Below are positions 35,601 through 42,650 of a DNA stretch of 64,000 bases, one piece after another. How positions within the stretch are numbered: the stretch's first letter is position 1; each line of letters opens with the position of its first letter. The translations under genes were made by a program, and so were the position numbers. The notes under the pieces are model-generated. The model saw only the letters and a program-made list of their open reading frames with translations, did not search any database and was not told where the DNA came from. The stretch lies in the NCBI RefSeq assembly GCF_014207705.1, contig NZ_JACHIU010000001.1:4146501-4210500 (forward strand), in the 5' to 3' direction. This DNA comes from Sphaerisporangium rubeum. Its GTDB lineage: Bacteria > Actinomycetota > Actinomycetes > Streptosporangiales > Streptosporangiaceae.

Positions 35601-38600
35601 AGTTCCTCGGACGGCTGGACCGGCAGGTGAAGATCCGCGGCCACCGGGTCGAGCCGTCGCACGTGGAGGCGGTGCTGCGGCGCCACCCCGGCGTCGCCGA
35701 GGTCGCGGTCGACGTCCGGCGCGACCGTGAGGGACGCGCGTTCCTCGCGGCCTTCTACGTGCCGGCCCACGGCACCGCGCACGACGGCACGGCATCTCCG
35801 GAGGACGACACCGCCGGCCGCACGCGAACCGGCGCGGGGATCGGTGCGGGGGTGACCGGGCTTGTGGAGTTCGCGCGGGACTCCATGCCGCCGTACATGG
35901 TGCCGGCGGCGTGGGCCGTGATCGGCAAGGTGCCGCTCACCCCGAACGGCAAGGTGGACTGGCCGGCGTTGCCTGAGGCCGTTCCCGCCGCGCGCCGCAG
36001 CGCCGCCACTCCCCCGCGGGACGCCAGGGACGCGCGGATCCTGCGCGTCTGGAAAGAGGTGCTGGGCCTCGAAGAGGCCGGTATCGACGACGACTTCTTC
36101 GAGTCGGGTGGCGACTCGTTCAGCGCCATGCGGCTCGCGCGGCGCGTCGGGGAGGACGTGCGGGTCATCTCGGTCTTCCGGCACCCCACCGTGCGGGGGC
36201 TCGCCGACCACCTCGGGGAAGGCGCCGCCGGTGGGTACCTGTGGCGGCTCCCCGGTGCGGGGACGACGGCACGGGTCGCCGGTGCGGGGACGGACGGCCG
36301 GGTCGCCGGTGCGGGGACGGTGGCGGGGGTCACCGCGACGGTGGTCGCGGTGCCGTTCGGCGGGGGGACCGCGGCGGCGTACGCGGAGCTGGCCGGCGCG
36401 CTGCCGCCGGAGTTCCCGCTGTACGCGGTCGACCTGCCGGGTCACGACCCCGCGCTGCCGGAGCGGGAGCTCGAGCCGTTCGCGGTCACGGCCGAGGGTG
36501 TCGCGCGGGAGGTGCTCGCCACGGTCGAGGGGCCGGTGGTCGTGTACGGCCACTGTGTCGGCGCGGCCCTGGCGTACGACATCGCACGGCGCGTCGAGGC
36601 GGCCGGCGGCCGGGTCGCGGGGGTGGTGCTCGGCGGGGCCTTCCCCGCGCCGCGCCTGCCGGGACGCCTGTTCGACCTGTGGGCCCGGGTGTTCCCCAGC
36701 GACCGGTGGCGCTCGGACCGGCTGTACCGCGACATGCTGCGCGGCATCGGCGGCCTCACCGGTGTGCTCGACGCGCGGGAGCAGGCCCTGACGCTGCGCG
36801 CGGTGCGGCACGACGCACGCGAGTCCGAGGAGCTGTACACACGGCTGTGCGCGTCCCCCGGCCCCCGCACGCTGCGCGCGCTCAGCGTGGTCGGCGAACG
36901 GGACCGCATCACCGAGTTCCACGAGGAGCGGTACCGCGAGTGGGACCTGCTGTGCGCGGACAGCGACCTCGCGGTCATCCCCGCCGCCGGCCACTACTTC
37001 CTCAAACACCAGCCGGACCTCTTGGCCGCCGCCATCACGACGTGGACCGAGCGGTTCCTCGGCACCACCTCGGCCCTCGACGTCCCGGCCGCCTCGCCGG
37101 TCCACACGAAACCATCATCGGCGGCGGTGCCGTCCCCGGATCACTCACCGGCCCACCCAACCCCCCGGGAGACGCCGGACGAGGCACCGGTCACGCGCTC
37201 CCCCACCACGACCGGCGCACCCCTCACACCACCGGCCCCCCGAGAGACACCGGACGAGGCACCGGTCGCGCACTCCCCCGCCGGATCCCCCACACCCCCG
37301 GCTCCTCCCCCGCCGCGTCCCGGATCGTACGGCAGTGCGGCGACGCTGCGTGCGTTCGCGCTGGTCACGGCGGGTCAGCTGTTGTCGATGACCGGCAGCA
37401 GAGCGCTGGCGTTCGCGCTCGGGGTCTGGGTCTATCTGCGGACGGGGAGCGCGACCCAGTTCTCCGTGATCCTGGTGGTGGCGCTGCTGCCGGGGCTGCT
37501 GGCGCTGCCGTTCGCCGGAGCGGCGGCCGACCGGTGGAACCGGCGGTCGCTGCTGATCGGGGCCGAGGTGGCGAACGCCGCCGGCACGGGGTTCTGCCTG
37601 GTGACGTTCGCGGCGGGGTCGCTCCAGGTGTGGCACATCTACGTGGCGGCGGCCGTCGGTTCGGTCGCCACGTCGTTCCAGCAGCCGGCGTACCTGGCGG
37701 CGGCGGCGCAGCTCATACCGAAGCGGTACCTGGCGCGGGCCAACGGCGTCCTGCAGGTGGTGACGGCGCTGAGCCAGGCAGGCGGGCCGCTGCTCGGCGG
37801 GGTGCTGATCGCGTCGGCCGGGGTCGGCGGCGCCATGGTCGCCGACCTCGGGACGACGATCGCCGCGACGGCCACGCTGCTGGTGGTCCGTTTCCCCGAC
37901 CTGCTGTTCCGCAGGCGTGAGGAGCCGATCGGCAAGGAGATCGCCGGTGGGTTGCGGTACATCGCGCGGCGTCCGCCGCTGGTCGCCATGGTGGTGTTCT
38001 TCCTCGGCTACAACCTGATGCTCGGCTTCGCGCTCGCGCTGTTCCCGCCGATGGTGCTCCAGTTCGCCGGTACCGGCACGCTGAGCGTCGCCACCATGGC
38101 AGGCGCGGTCGGCGGGATCGTGGGTGGCACGGTGATGGCGCTGTGGGGCGGGTTCGAGCGGCGCGCGACGGGGATGGTGGGCTTCGTGCTGCTCACCGGC
38201 CTCGGCATGGCCGTCGCGGGGCTGCGGCCCGAGCCGCCGTACCCGGTGATCGGCCTGGCGCTCGTCATGGGGTCCATCGCGCTGATCAACGGTCACTGGC
38301 AGACGATGATCCAGCTCAAGGTCGGCATGGAACTGCAGGGCCGGGTGCTCGCCACCAACCGCATGACCGCCAACCTCACCGAGCCCCTCGGCTATCTGGC
38401 CGCAGGCGCGCTCGCGGACGCGCTGTTCGAGCCGGCCATGGCGCCGGACGGCCCCCTGGCCGGGACCGCCGGAGGGCTGCTCGGCACCGGGCCGGGCCGC
38501 GGCATGGCCCTGATGATCGTGCTGCTCGGCGCCGCGCAGGTCGCGCTGGCCGTCGCGGGCCTTCGGTGGCGCACCCTTCGCCACATGGAGGACGTGCTGC

Positions 38601-38695
38601 CTGACTCCGTGCCTGGCGCGGTCGTCACGTGGGACCGCGACGAACTGCAGCGCGCCTCCGACGACGAGCTGGACGACCCCGCCGCACGGAGATGA
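32663..38695 (+). CDS. NRPS-exporter fusion: C-A-T-TE-MFS, 2010 aa
   Basis: Domain order by residue. C domain about 45-485, with active-site HHIASDA at 174-180. A domain about 525-1090: LFTSGSTGRPKG, HYGPTETT, YRTGD, GRLDRQVKIRGHRVEP, TPNGK. T domain about 1110-1185, Ser1152 in ESGGDSFSA. Alpha/beta-hydrolase thioesterase about 1215-1465, with GHCVG (Cys1298 where Ser is normal), Asp in GERDRI and His in AAGHYFLK. A Pro-rich linker precedes a complete MFS transporter, about 1555-1985, with 12 helices. The A-domain pocket read by eye is D-L-T-K-V-A-H-V-S-K, close to published Asp codes (DLTKVGHIGK). It should join its residue to the unit from the A-T protein, release a dipeptide-sized product, perhaps cyclised by the Cys thioesterase, and export it. 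Three tandem repeats lie in linkers. No frameshift or stop separates TE from MFS. No MbtH gene is nearby. Confidence 0.9.
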   Translation: MTESSLADRLSRLSPEQRARLSRMMRDRDPAAADDLGPIPAADRSSGVLPMSFAQRRHYFLQRLRPESPAYNTVEAVRLLGPLDAEALRHAVAASVARHEVLRTRCVPGPGEPVLVADGGGPVVEFTEVSPGGTAGELFSRLAERPFDLERETPLRVTVARLGEDDHALLLVVHHIASDAWTCRLLMEEIFRGYAGATKEPPPIRSTGTAEPPRERYGGTAEPPPERYAGPVEPPLPVQYADYAAWQRARTESGAARASLAYWRERLAGAPPVLELPLEHPRPAVRSDHGAELRVDLGADVRRRLHATAKDAAVTPFALLLTAFGYVLHRHCATGDVVVATPVSGRDRVETERLAGCFVNTIVLRLGFGGPGTRRDLVRRVWRDTLDDLAHQDVPFEHLVAELGQDRDLSAGRLAQVMINYYPATEVAARVPGLAIVPLDVPRARAKFDLTCTVVDAGDALRVTFTYATDLLGPGLVARLGEHVTAVLTGLLTDLDSPAATLPAAPPGDPAPEPAPAARDAVPVLARFHAQVAAHPDRVAARCREEAVTYRELDERAEQVASYLRGRVTPGHRVALLFERSTGYVAAILGALKAGVSYVPLDPAMPAGHLAAVLESSGAEVVLSHAEVDATTVPDGVPVTRLEDLPAAHDPSPAEPSATGRQDEPGGHPADAHRDGAGGHVATDPPSGSGGARSAAADSEMYVLFTSGSTGRPKGVVVEHRHFSAYLDSVLARMRVPGGLRFAIVSTFAADLGLTNLFGALATGGTLHVLPYEHAADPARLAAYFRRHPIDFMKLVPSHLQAVAEAGLLADVVPARFLVLAGEPCPWDLVAAVRAARPGVAVWNHYGPTETTVSVLAYEIPASAPPGAAVPLGFPLDHVRAHVVDGDLRPVPRGTAGELLITGASVARGYLDPADVPARAAGSAGAASTSGPAGTAGPAAAAARPHGGAGDRFVRDPFSVDARAYRTGDRARLLPDGAVEFLGRLDRQVKIRGHRVEPSHVEAVLRRHPGVAEVAVDVRRDREGRAFLAAFYVPAHGTAHDGTASPEDDTAGRTRTGAGIGAGVTGLVEFARDSMPPYMVPAAWAVIGKVPLTPNGKVDWPALPEAVPAARRSAATPPRDARDARILRVWKEVLGLEEAGIDDDFFESGGDSFSAMRLARRVGEDVRVISVFRHPTVRGLADHLGEGAAGGYLWRLPGAGTTARVAGAGTDGRVAGAGTVAGVTATVVAVPFGGGTAAAYAELAGALPPEFPLYAVDLPGHDPALPERELEPFAVTAEGVAREVLATVEGPVVVYGHCVGAALAYDIARRVEAAGGRVAGVVLGGAFPAPRLPGRLFDLWARVFPSDRWRSDRLYRDMLRGIGGLTGVLDAREQALTLRAVRHDARESEELYTRLCASPGPRTLRALSVVGERDRITEFHEERYREWDLLCADSDLAVIPAAGHYFLKHQPDLLAAAITTWTERFLGTTSALDVPAASPVHTKPSSAAVPSPDHSPAHPTPRETPDEAPVTRSPTTTGAPLTPPAPRETPDEAPVAHSPAGSPTPPAPPPPRPGSYGSAATLRAFALVTAGQLLSMTGSRALAFALGVWVYLRTGSATQFSVILVVALLPGLLALPFAGAAADRWNRRSLLIGAEVANAAGTGFCLVTFAAGSLQVWHIYVAAAVGSVATSFQQPAYLAAAAQLIPKRYLARANGVLQVVTALSQAGGPLLGGVLIASAGVGGAMVADLGTTIAATATLLVVRFPDLLFRRREEPIGKEIAGGLRYIARRPPLVAMVVFFLGYNLMLGFALALFPPMVLQFAGTGTLSVATMAGAVGGIVGGTVMALWGGFERRATGMVGFVLLTGLGMAVAGLRPEPPYPVIGLALVMGSIALINGHWQTMIQLKVGMELQGRVLATNRMTANLTEPLGYLAAGALADALFEPAMAPDGPLAGTAGGLLGTGPGRGMALMIVLLGAAQVALAVAGLRWRTLRHMEDVLPDSVPGAVVTWDRDELQRASDDELDDPAARR
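33283..33348. repeat. 33-bp tandem duplication in the C domain
   Basis: Two adjacent 33-bp units (33283-33315, 33316-33348) with few mismatches encode an 11-residue GTAEPP(R/P)ERYG repeat. They form a Pro-rich insert after the HHxxxD motif. Confidence 0.8.
36254..36334. repeat. 27-bp triple tandem repeat in the T-TE linker
   Basis: Three adjacent 27-bp units (36254-36280, 36281-36307, 36308-36334) encode the nine-residue repeats GAGTTARVA, GAGTDGRVA and GAGTVAGVT between the carrier and thioesterase domains. Confidence 0.85.
37164..37279. repeat. 41-bp direct repeats in the TE-MFS linker
   Basis: Copies at 37164-37204 and 37239-37279 (75-bp period, a few mismatches) encode PRETPDEAPV followed by (T/A)(R/H)SP, twice, in the Pro-rich hinge between thioesterase and transporter. 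Confidence 0.82.
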
Positions 38696-38716
38696 TCGGG
38701 ACGTACAGTACAGCGC

Positions 38717-39748
38717 ATGGGACTGGACATCACCGAGGCACAGAAGTTGTGGGACCCCATGCCGGGCTGGCTGGACAGCGCCAGTTACGGCCTGCCGCCG
38801 CGGCCCGCGTTCGAGGCGCTGCAGAGCGCGCTGGCCGACTGGCGCGTGGGCCGTACGAGCTGGCGACCGTGGAACGACTCGACGGCGCGGGCCCGTGCCG
38901 CGTTCGCCGCCATGATGGGGGTCGCGGCGCAGGACGTCGCGGTGGGGGCCACGGTGTCGCAGATGCTCGCTCCGGTCGCGTCGTCGCTGCCGCCGGGGTC
39001 GCGGGTCGTGGCGCCGGAGGAGGAGTTCACCTCCAACCTGTTCCCCTGGGCCGTGTCGGCCGACCTGCGTACCGTCCCCATGGACCGGCTGGCCGACGCG
39101 GTGGACGCCGGCACCCGGGTGGTCGCGTTCAGCCTGGTGCAGTCGGCCGACGGCCGGGTGGCCCCGATCGACGACATCCTCGCCGCGGCGCGCACCCATG
39201 ACGCGCTGGTGTGCGTGGACGCCAGCCAGGCCTGCGGCTGGCTGCCGGTGGACGCGTCGCGGTTCGACGTCCTGGTCTGCGGCGCGTACAAGTGGCTGAT
39301 GGCCCCGCGCGGCGCCTCCTACGGCTATCTGTCCCCGAGGGCCCGGGCCGTCTCGCGGCCCACCGCCGCCAACTGGTTCGCGGCTGACGACCCGTTCGCG
39401 GCGTTCTACGGCCCGCCGCTGCGCCTGGCGGAGGACGCGCGTGCCTTCGACCTGTCCCCCGCGTGGTTCTGCCAGGTCGGCGCGGCTCCGGCCCTGGAAC
39501 TGCTCAACGAGATCGGTGTGGAGGCCGTCCACACCTACAACACCGCTCTCGCGGCGCGTTTCCTCACGGCCCTGGACCGCGAGCCGACCGGCAGCGCGAT
39601 CGTCACCGTGGACGTCCCCGGCGCGGAGGAACGCCTGAACGCGGCGGGGATCCGCACCTCGGTCCGCGCCGGCAAGGTCCGCGCGTCTTTTCACCTGTAC
39701 TCGACGGAGGACGACGTCGATCAGGCGGTGAAGGCCCTGACCGGCTGA
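38717..39748 (+). CDS. Class V aminotransferase-fold PLP enzyme
   Basis: The protein has 343 residues. The PLP Lys192 lies in VCGAYKWLMAPRGASYGYL, and the cofactor-binding Asp is in VCVDASQACGW. The fold is shared by cysteine desulfurases, kynureninases and isopenicillin-N-epimerase-like enzymes, so the reaction is open: transamination, desulfuration, epimerisation or another PLP step. It starts 21 bp after the synthetase-exporter stop and could supply or modify a building block. However, it could be an unrelated housekeeping gene, because no strong Shine-Dalgarno sequence or overlap ties it to the operon. Confidence 0.85.
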   Translation: MGLDITEAQKLWDPMPGWLDSASYGLPPRPAFEALQSALADWRVGRTSWRPWNDSTARARAAFAAMMGVAAQDVAVGATVSQMLAPVASSLPPGSRVVAPEEEFTSNLFPWAVSADLRTVPMDRLADAVDAGTRVVAFSLVQSADGRVAPIDDILAAARTHDALVCVDASQACGWLPVDASRFDVLVCGAYKWLMAPRGASYGYLSPRARAVSRPTAANWFAADDPFAAFYGPPLRLAEDARAFDLSPAWFCQVGAAPALELLNEIGVEAVHTYNTALAARFLTALDREPTGSAIVTVDVPGAEERLNAAGIRTSVRAGKVRASFHLYSTEDDVDQAVKALTG

Positions 39749-39830
39749 TCATCGGGAGAGCCGCCAGGTCACAGGTTCGCGGCCGTCGAAGCCGGGCAGT
39801 GCCCCGGCACCGACAGGGGGGAGGCCGGGG

Positions 39831-41513
39831 ATGCGGCGACCGGAGATCGAGGTTGCGGACGCGGAGCGGCAGGGGCCGGCGCCGAGCGCGGAGACCGAGG
39901 CGCTGTGCGCGCGGACGGCGCGCAGCGCTCTCGGGCTCACGGAGCTGCGGCCCGGCCAGCTGGAGGCGATGGCGGCGCTCGCCGAGGGCCGCGACACGCT
40001 TGCCGTGATGCCGACCGGCAGCGGGAAGTCCGCGATCTACCAGGTGCCGGCGCTGCTCCTGCCGGGGCCGACGCTGGTGGTGTCGCCGTTGATCGCCTTG
40101 CAGCGCGACCAGGTGCGTGCGCTGCGCGCGCACGACGAGGAGGCGCGCAGCGTGGACGCGGGTACCTCGGCGCGGGAGAGGGAGGCCACGTTCCAGGCGC
40201 TGCGCGCCGGTACGGCGGAGTTCCTGTTCTGCGCACCGGAGCAGCTCGCGCGGCCCGACGTGGTGAAGGAGCTGGCCGCCGCGGCTCCTTCGCTCATGGT
40301 GGTGGACGAGGCGCACTGCGTGTCGACGTGGGGGCACGACTTCCGGCCCGACTACCTGCGGCTCGGCGCGGTCGCCGACGCCATCGGCCGTCCGGCGATC
40401 GTGGCGCTGACGGCGACCGCGGCGCCGCCGGTGCGTGCGGAGATCGTCGAACGGCTCGGCATGCGCGACCCCGTGACGATCGTCCGGGGGTTCGACCGGC
40501 CCAACATCTCCCTTGAGGCGCGGTGGGTGCACGGGGACGCCACGGACGAGGTGACGGCGGCCGTGCGGGAGCAGCCGCAGCCGGGCATCGTGTACGTCGC
40601 GACGCGCAAGAGGACGGGACAACTGGCGCGGGTGCTCGGCGAGGCGGGGCTGCGCGCGGCGCCGTACCACGCGGGGCTGCCGCGCGCGGAACGCCACGAG
40701 GTGCATGAGCGGTTCCTGAAGGGTGACCTCGACGTCGTGGTGGCGACCAACGCGTTCGGCATGGGTATCGACAAGCCGGACGTCCGCTACGTCTTCCACG
40801 CCGAGGTTCCCGGCTCGCTCGACGCCTACTACCAGGAGATCGGCCGCGCGGGCCGTGACGGCGGCCCCGCGCGGGCCGTGTTGTTCTACCGGCCCGAGGA
40901 CCTCGGCCTGCAGCGGTTCTTCACCGGGTCGGTCCCCGACGCCGGCACTCTCGAGAGGGTCGCGGAGGCCGTCGCGGACGGCACCGGGGAACGGCGGCGG
41001 CTCGCCGAGCGTGCCGGGGTGTCGCCGCGGCGGCTGACGCTGCTGCTCGACCTGCTGCGGCGGGTCGGCGCGGTACGCGTGGGGTCCCGCGCGATCACAC
41101 CGGTCGCCGGCGGGCCCGATCCGGCCACCGCGGCGGACCTCGCGCGGGGCCTCGCCGAACGCCGCCGTGACATCGAGCGCACCCGGCTGGAGATGATGCG
41201 CCGCTACGCCGAGACCGGCGACTGCCGCCGCCGCCTGCTCCTCGGCTACTTCGGCGAGCACCTGCCGAGCCCGTGCGGCGACTGCGACACCTGCCACGCC
41301 GGCACGGCCATGGAACCGGCACCCGGCGAGGGTCCTTTCCCGGTGCACACCCACGTGGAGCACGCCACGTGGGGCCCCGGCCAGGTCATCCGGCGGGACG
41401 ACGACCGGCTCATCGTGCTGTTCGAGGAGGCGGGCTACCGGGAACTGCTCCTTGAGGCCGTCCTGGAGCACGACCTGCTGCGCGAGACCGGACCAGGGTC
41501 CACCGGGACGTGA
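39831..41513 (+). CDS. recQ: RecQ-family ATP-dependent DNA helicase
   Basis: The protein has 560 residues. Helicase motifs: Walker A MPTGSGKS, DEAH in VVDEAHCVSTWGHDFRPDY, TATAAPPV, and motif VI YYQEIGRAGRDG. A RecQ zinc-binding region near the C-terminus has Cys in DCRRRLLLGYFGE and CGDCDTC, followed by a small beta-domain. An HRDC domain is absent. RecQ unwinds forked and recombination intermediates 3' to 5'. ATG at 39831 follows GGGGGAGG. It is next to the peptide-synthetase locus but is a housekeeping gene, and likely marks its right edge. Confidence 0.92.
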   Translation: MRRPEIEVADAERQGPAPSAETEALCARTARSALGLTELRPGQLEAMAALAEGRDTLAVMPTGSGKSAIYQVPALLLPGPTLVVSPLIALQRDQVRALRAHDEEARSVDAGTSAREREATFQALRAGTAEFLFCAPEQLARPDVVKELAAAAPSLMVVDEAHCVSTWGHDFRPDYLRLGAVADAIGRPAIVALTATAAPPVRAEIVERLGMRDPVTIVRGFDRPNISLEARWVHGDATDEVTAAVREQPQPGIVYVATRKRTGQLARVLGEAGLRAAPYHAGLPRAERHEVHERFLKGDLDVVVATNAFGMGIDKPDVRYVFHAEVPGSLDAYYQEIGRAGRDGGPARAVLFYRPEDLGLQRFFTGSVPDAGTLERVAEAVADGTGERRRLAERAGVSPRRLTLLLDLLRRVGAVRVGSRAITPVAGGPDPATAADLARGLAERRRDIERTRLEMMRRYAETGDCRRRLLLGYFGEHLPSPCGDCDTCHAGTAMEPAPGEGPFPVHTHVEHATWGPGQVIRRDDDRLIVLFEEAGYRELLLEAVLEHDLLRETGPGSTGT

Positions 41514-41529
41514 CCGAAGCCGCGTGGCA

Positions 41530-41544
41530 GGTCGGTGGCCGACC
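41530..41544 (+). terminator. Small hairpin after recQ
   Basis: GGTCGG and CCGACC form a perfect six-base stem with a three-base loop, 16 bp past the recQ stop. A weak terminator candidate. Confidence 0.35.
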
Positions 41545-41565
41545 AGGGGGCCGGGGCCGGTGGCC

Positions 41566-41621
41566 GGTCAGCGGCTCACCAGGGGACCGGAGCAGGCGGC
41601 GGGTCAGCGGCTCACCAGGGG
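41566..41621. repeat. 20-bp direct repeats at the LacI gene end
   Basis: Bases 41566-41585 and 41602-41621 are identical (36-bp period). The second copy contains the stop codon and last codons of the LacI gene, so the gene end has been duplicated into the intergenic gap. Confidence 0.75.
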
Positions 41622-42650
41622 GCCCGAGCCGGTGGAGCCGCGGACGATCAGCTCGGGCTGGAAGATCAACTCGGTGTTCTTGAGCTTGGTGCCGTCGATC
41701 TCCTCCAGGAGGGTCTGCACGGCGGCGGCGGCCATGGGGCCGATGGGTTTGCGGACGGTGGTCAGCGGCGGGTCGGTGAAGGCGATCAGCGGGGAGTCGT
41801 CGAAGCCGACGACCGAGACGTCGCCGGGGACGGTGAGGCCCCTGCCGCGCGCGGCGCGGATGGCGCCGAGCGCCATGAGGTCGCTGGCGCAGACGATACC
41901 GGTGCAGCCGCGGTCCAGCAGGGCCGCCGCCGCGGCCTGGCCGCCTTCCACGGTGAACAGGGAGTGCTGGACGAGGTCCTCGCAGTCGTCCTCCCCGAGC
42001 AGCGAGGACATGGCCTCGGTGAAGCCCTCGATCTTCCTGATGACGGGGACGAAGCGGCGCTGGCCGGTGGCGAGGCCGATGCGCTGGTGACCGAGCGTGA
42101 CGAGGTGCTGGACGGCGAGCCGCGCGGCCATGCGGTCGTCGGGTGAGATGAAAGGCGCCTCGATCAGAGGGCTGTAGCCGTCCACCAGGACGATCGGCAG
42201 GCCGCGGTCGGTCAGGCGGGTGTAGCGGTCCATGCGCGCGGTGGTGTCGGCGTGCAGGCCGCTGACGAAGACGATGCCGCTGACGTCCCGTTCGAGCAGC
42301 AGCTCGGTGAACTCGTCCTCGGGTGCGCCGCCGGGGGTCTGCGTGCACAGCACGGGGGTGTAGCCGTGGTGGGTCAGGGACTTCTCCACGGCCTGCGCGA
42401 AGGCCGGGAAGATGGGGTTGTCCAGTTCGGGGGTGACCAGGCCGATCAGTCCGTTGCTGCGCTGACGCAGGCGCTGCGGACGTTCGTAGCCGATCAGGTC
42501 CAGCGCGGTGAGGACGAGTTGCCGGGTGTGAGCGGAGACTCCTGCCTTGCCGTTGAGCACACGGCTCACCGTGGCTTCGCTCACGCCGGCCTGAGCGGCG
42601 ATATCGGACAGGCGGGTGTTTCCTCCGTGCACGTTCTGTACTTTACGCAC
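41604..42650 (-). CDS. LacI-family transcriptional regulator of the alpha-glucoside operon
   Basis: The protein has 348 residues. The helix-turn-helix is TRLSDIAAQAGVSEATVSRVLNG, followed by the hinge and a periplasmic-binding-protein-like sugar domain ending in FQPELIVRGSTG. GTG at 42650 overlaps the alpha-glucosidase stop by eight bases; GTG at 42632 is an alternative. It is the last gene of the operon binding protein-permease-permease-alpha-glucosidase-regulator. By analogy with MalR and AglR-type regulators it should repress the operon until an alpha-glucoside binds. A candidate operator lies upstream of the binding-protein gene at 47560-47578. Confidence 0.9.
   Translation of the reverse strand: MRKVQNVHGGNTRLSDIAAQAGVSEATVSRVLNGKAGVSAHTRQLVLTALDLIGYERPQRLRQRSNGLIGLVTPELDNPIFPAFAQAVEKSLTHHGYTPVLCTQTPGGAPEDEFTELLLERDVSGIVFVSGLHADTTARMDRYTRLTDRGLPIVLVDGYSPLIEAPFISPDDRMAARLAVQHLVTLGHQRIGLATGQRRFVPVIRKIEGFTEAMSSLLGEDDCEDLVQHSLFTVEGGQAAAAALLDRGCTGIVCASDLMALGAIRAARGRGLTVPGDVSVVGFDDSPLIAFTDPPLTTVRKPIGPMAAAAVQTLLEEIDGTKLKNTELIFQPELIVRGSTGSGPLVSR

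Noticed and set aside
32702-39694. Three long minus-strand open frames (32702-34609, 34616-37105, 37145-39694) opposite the synthetase
   Set aside because: They are antisense shadows of the synthetase and PLP genes, with no start signals, domains or codon bias of real genes.
38717-39748. Reading the PLP enzyme firmly as a cysteine desulfurase or a kynureninase
   Set aside because: The Lys region places it in the class V fold only; no residue visible by eye decides between the activities.
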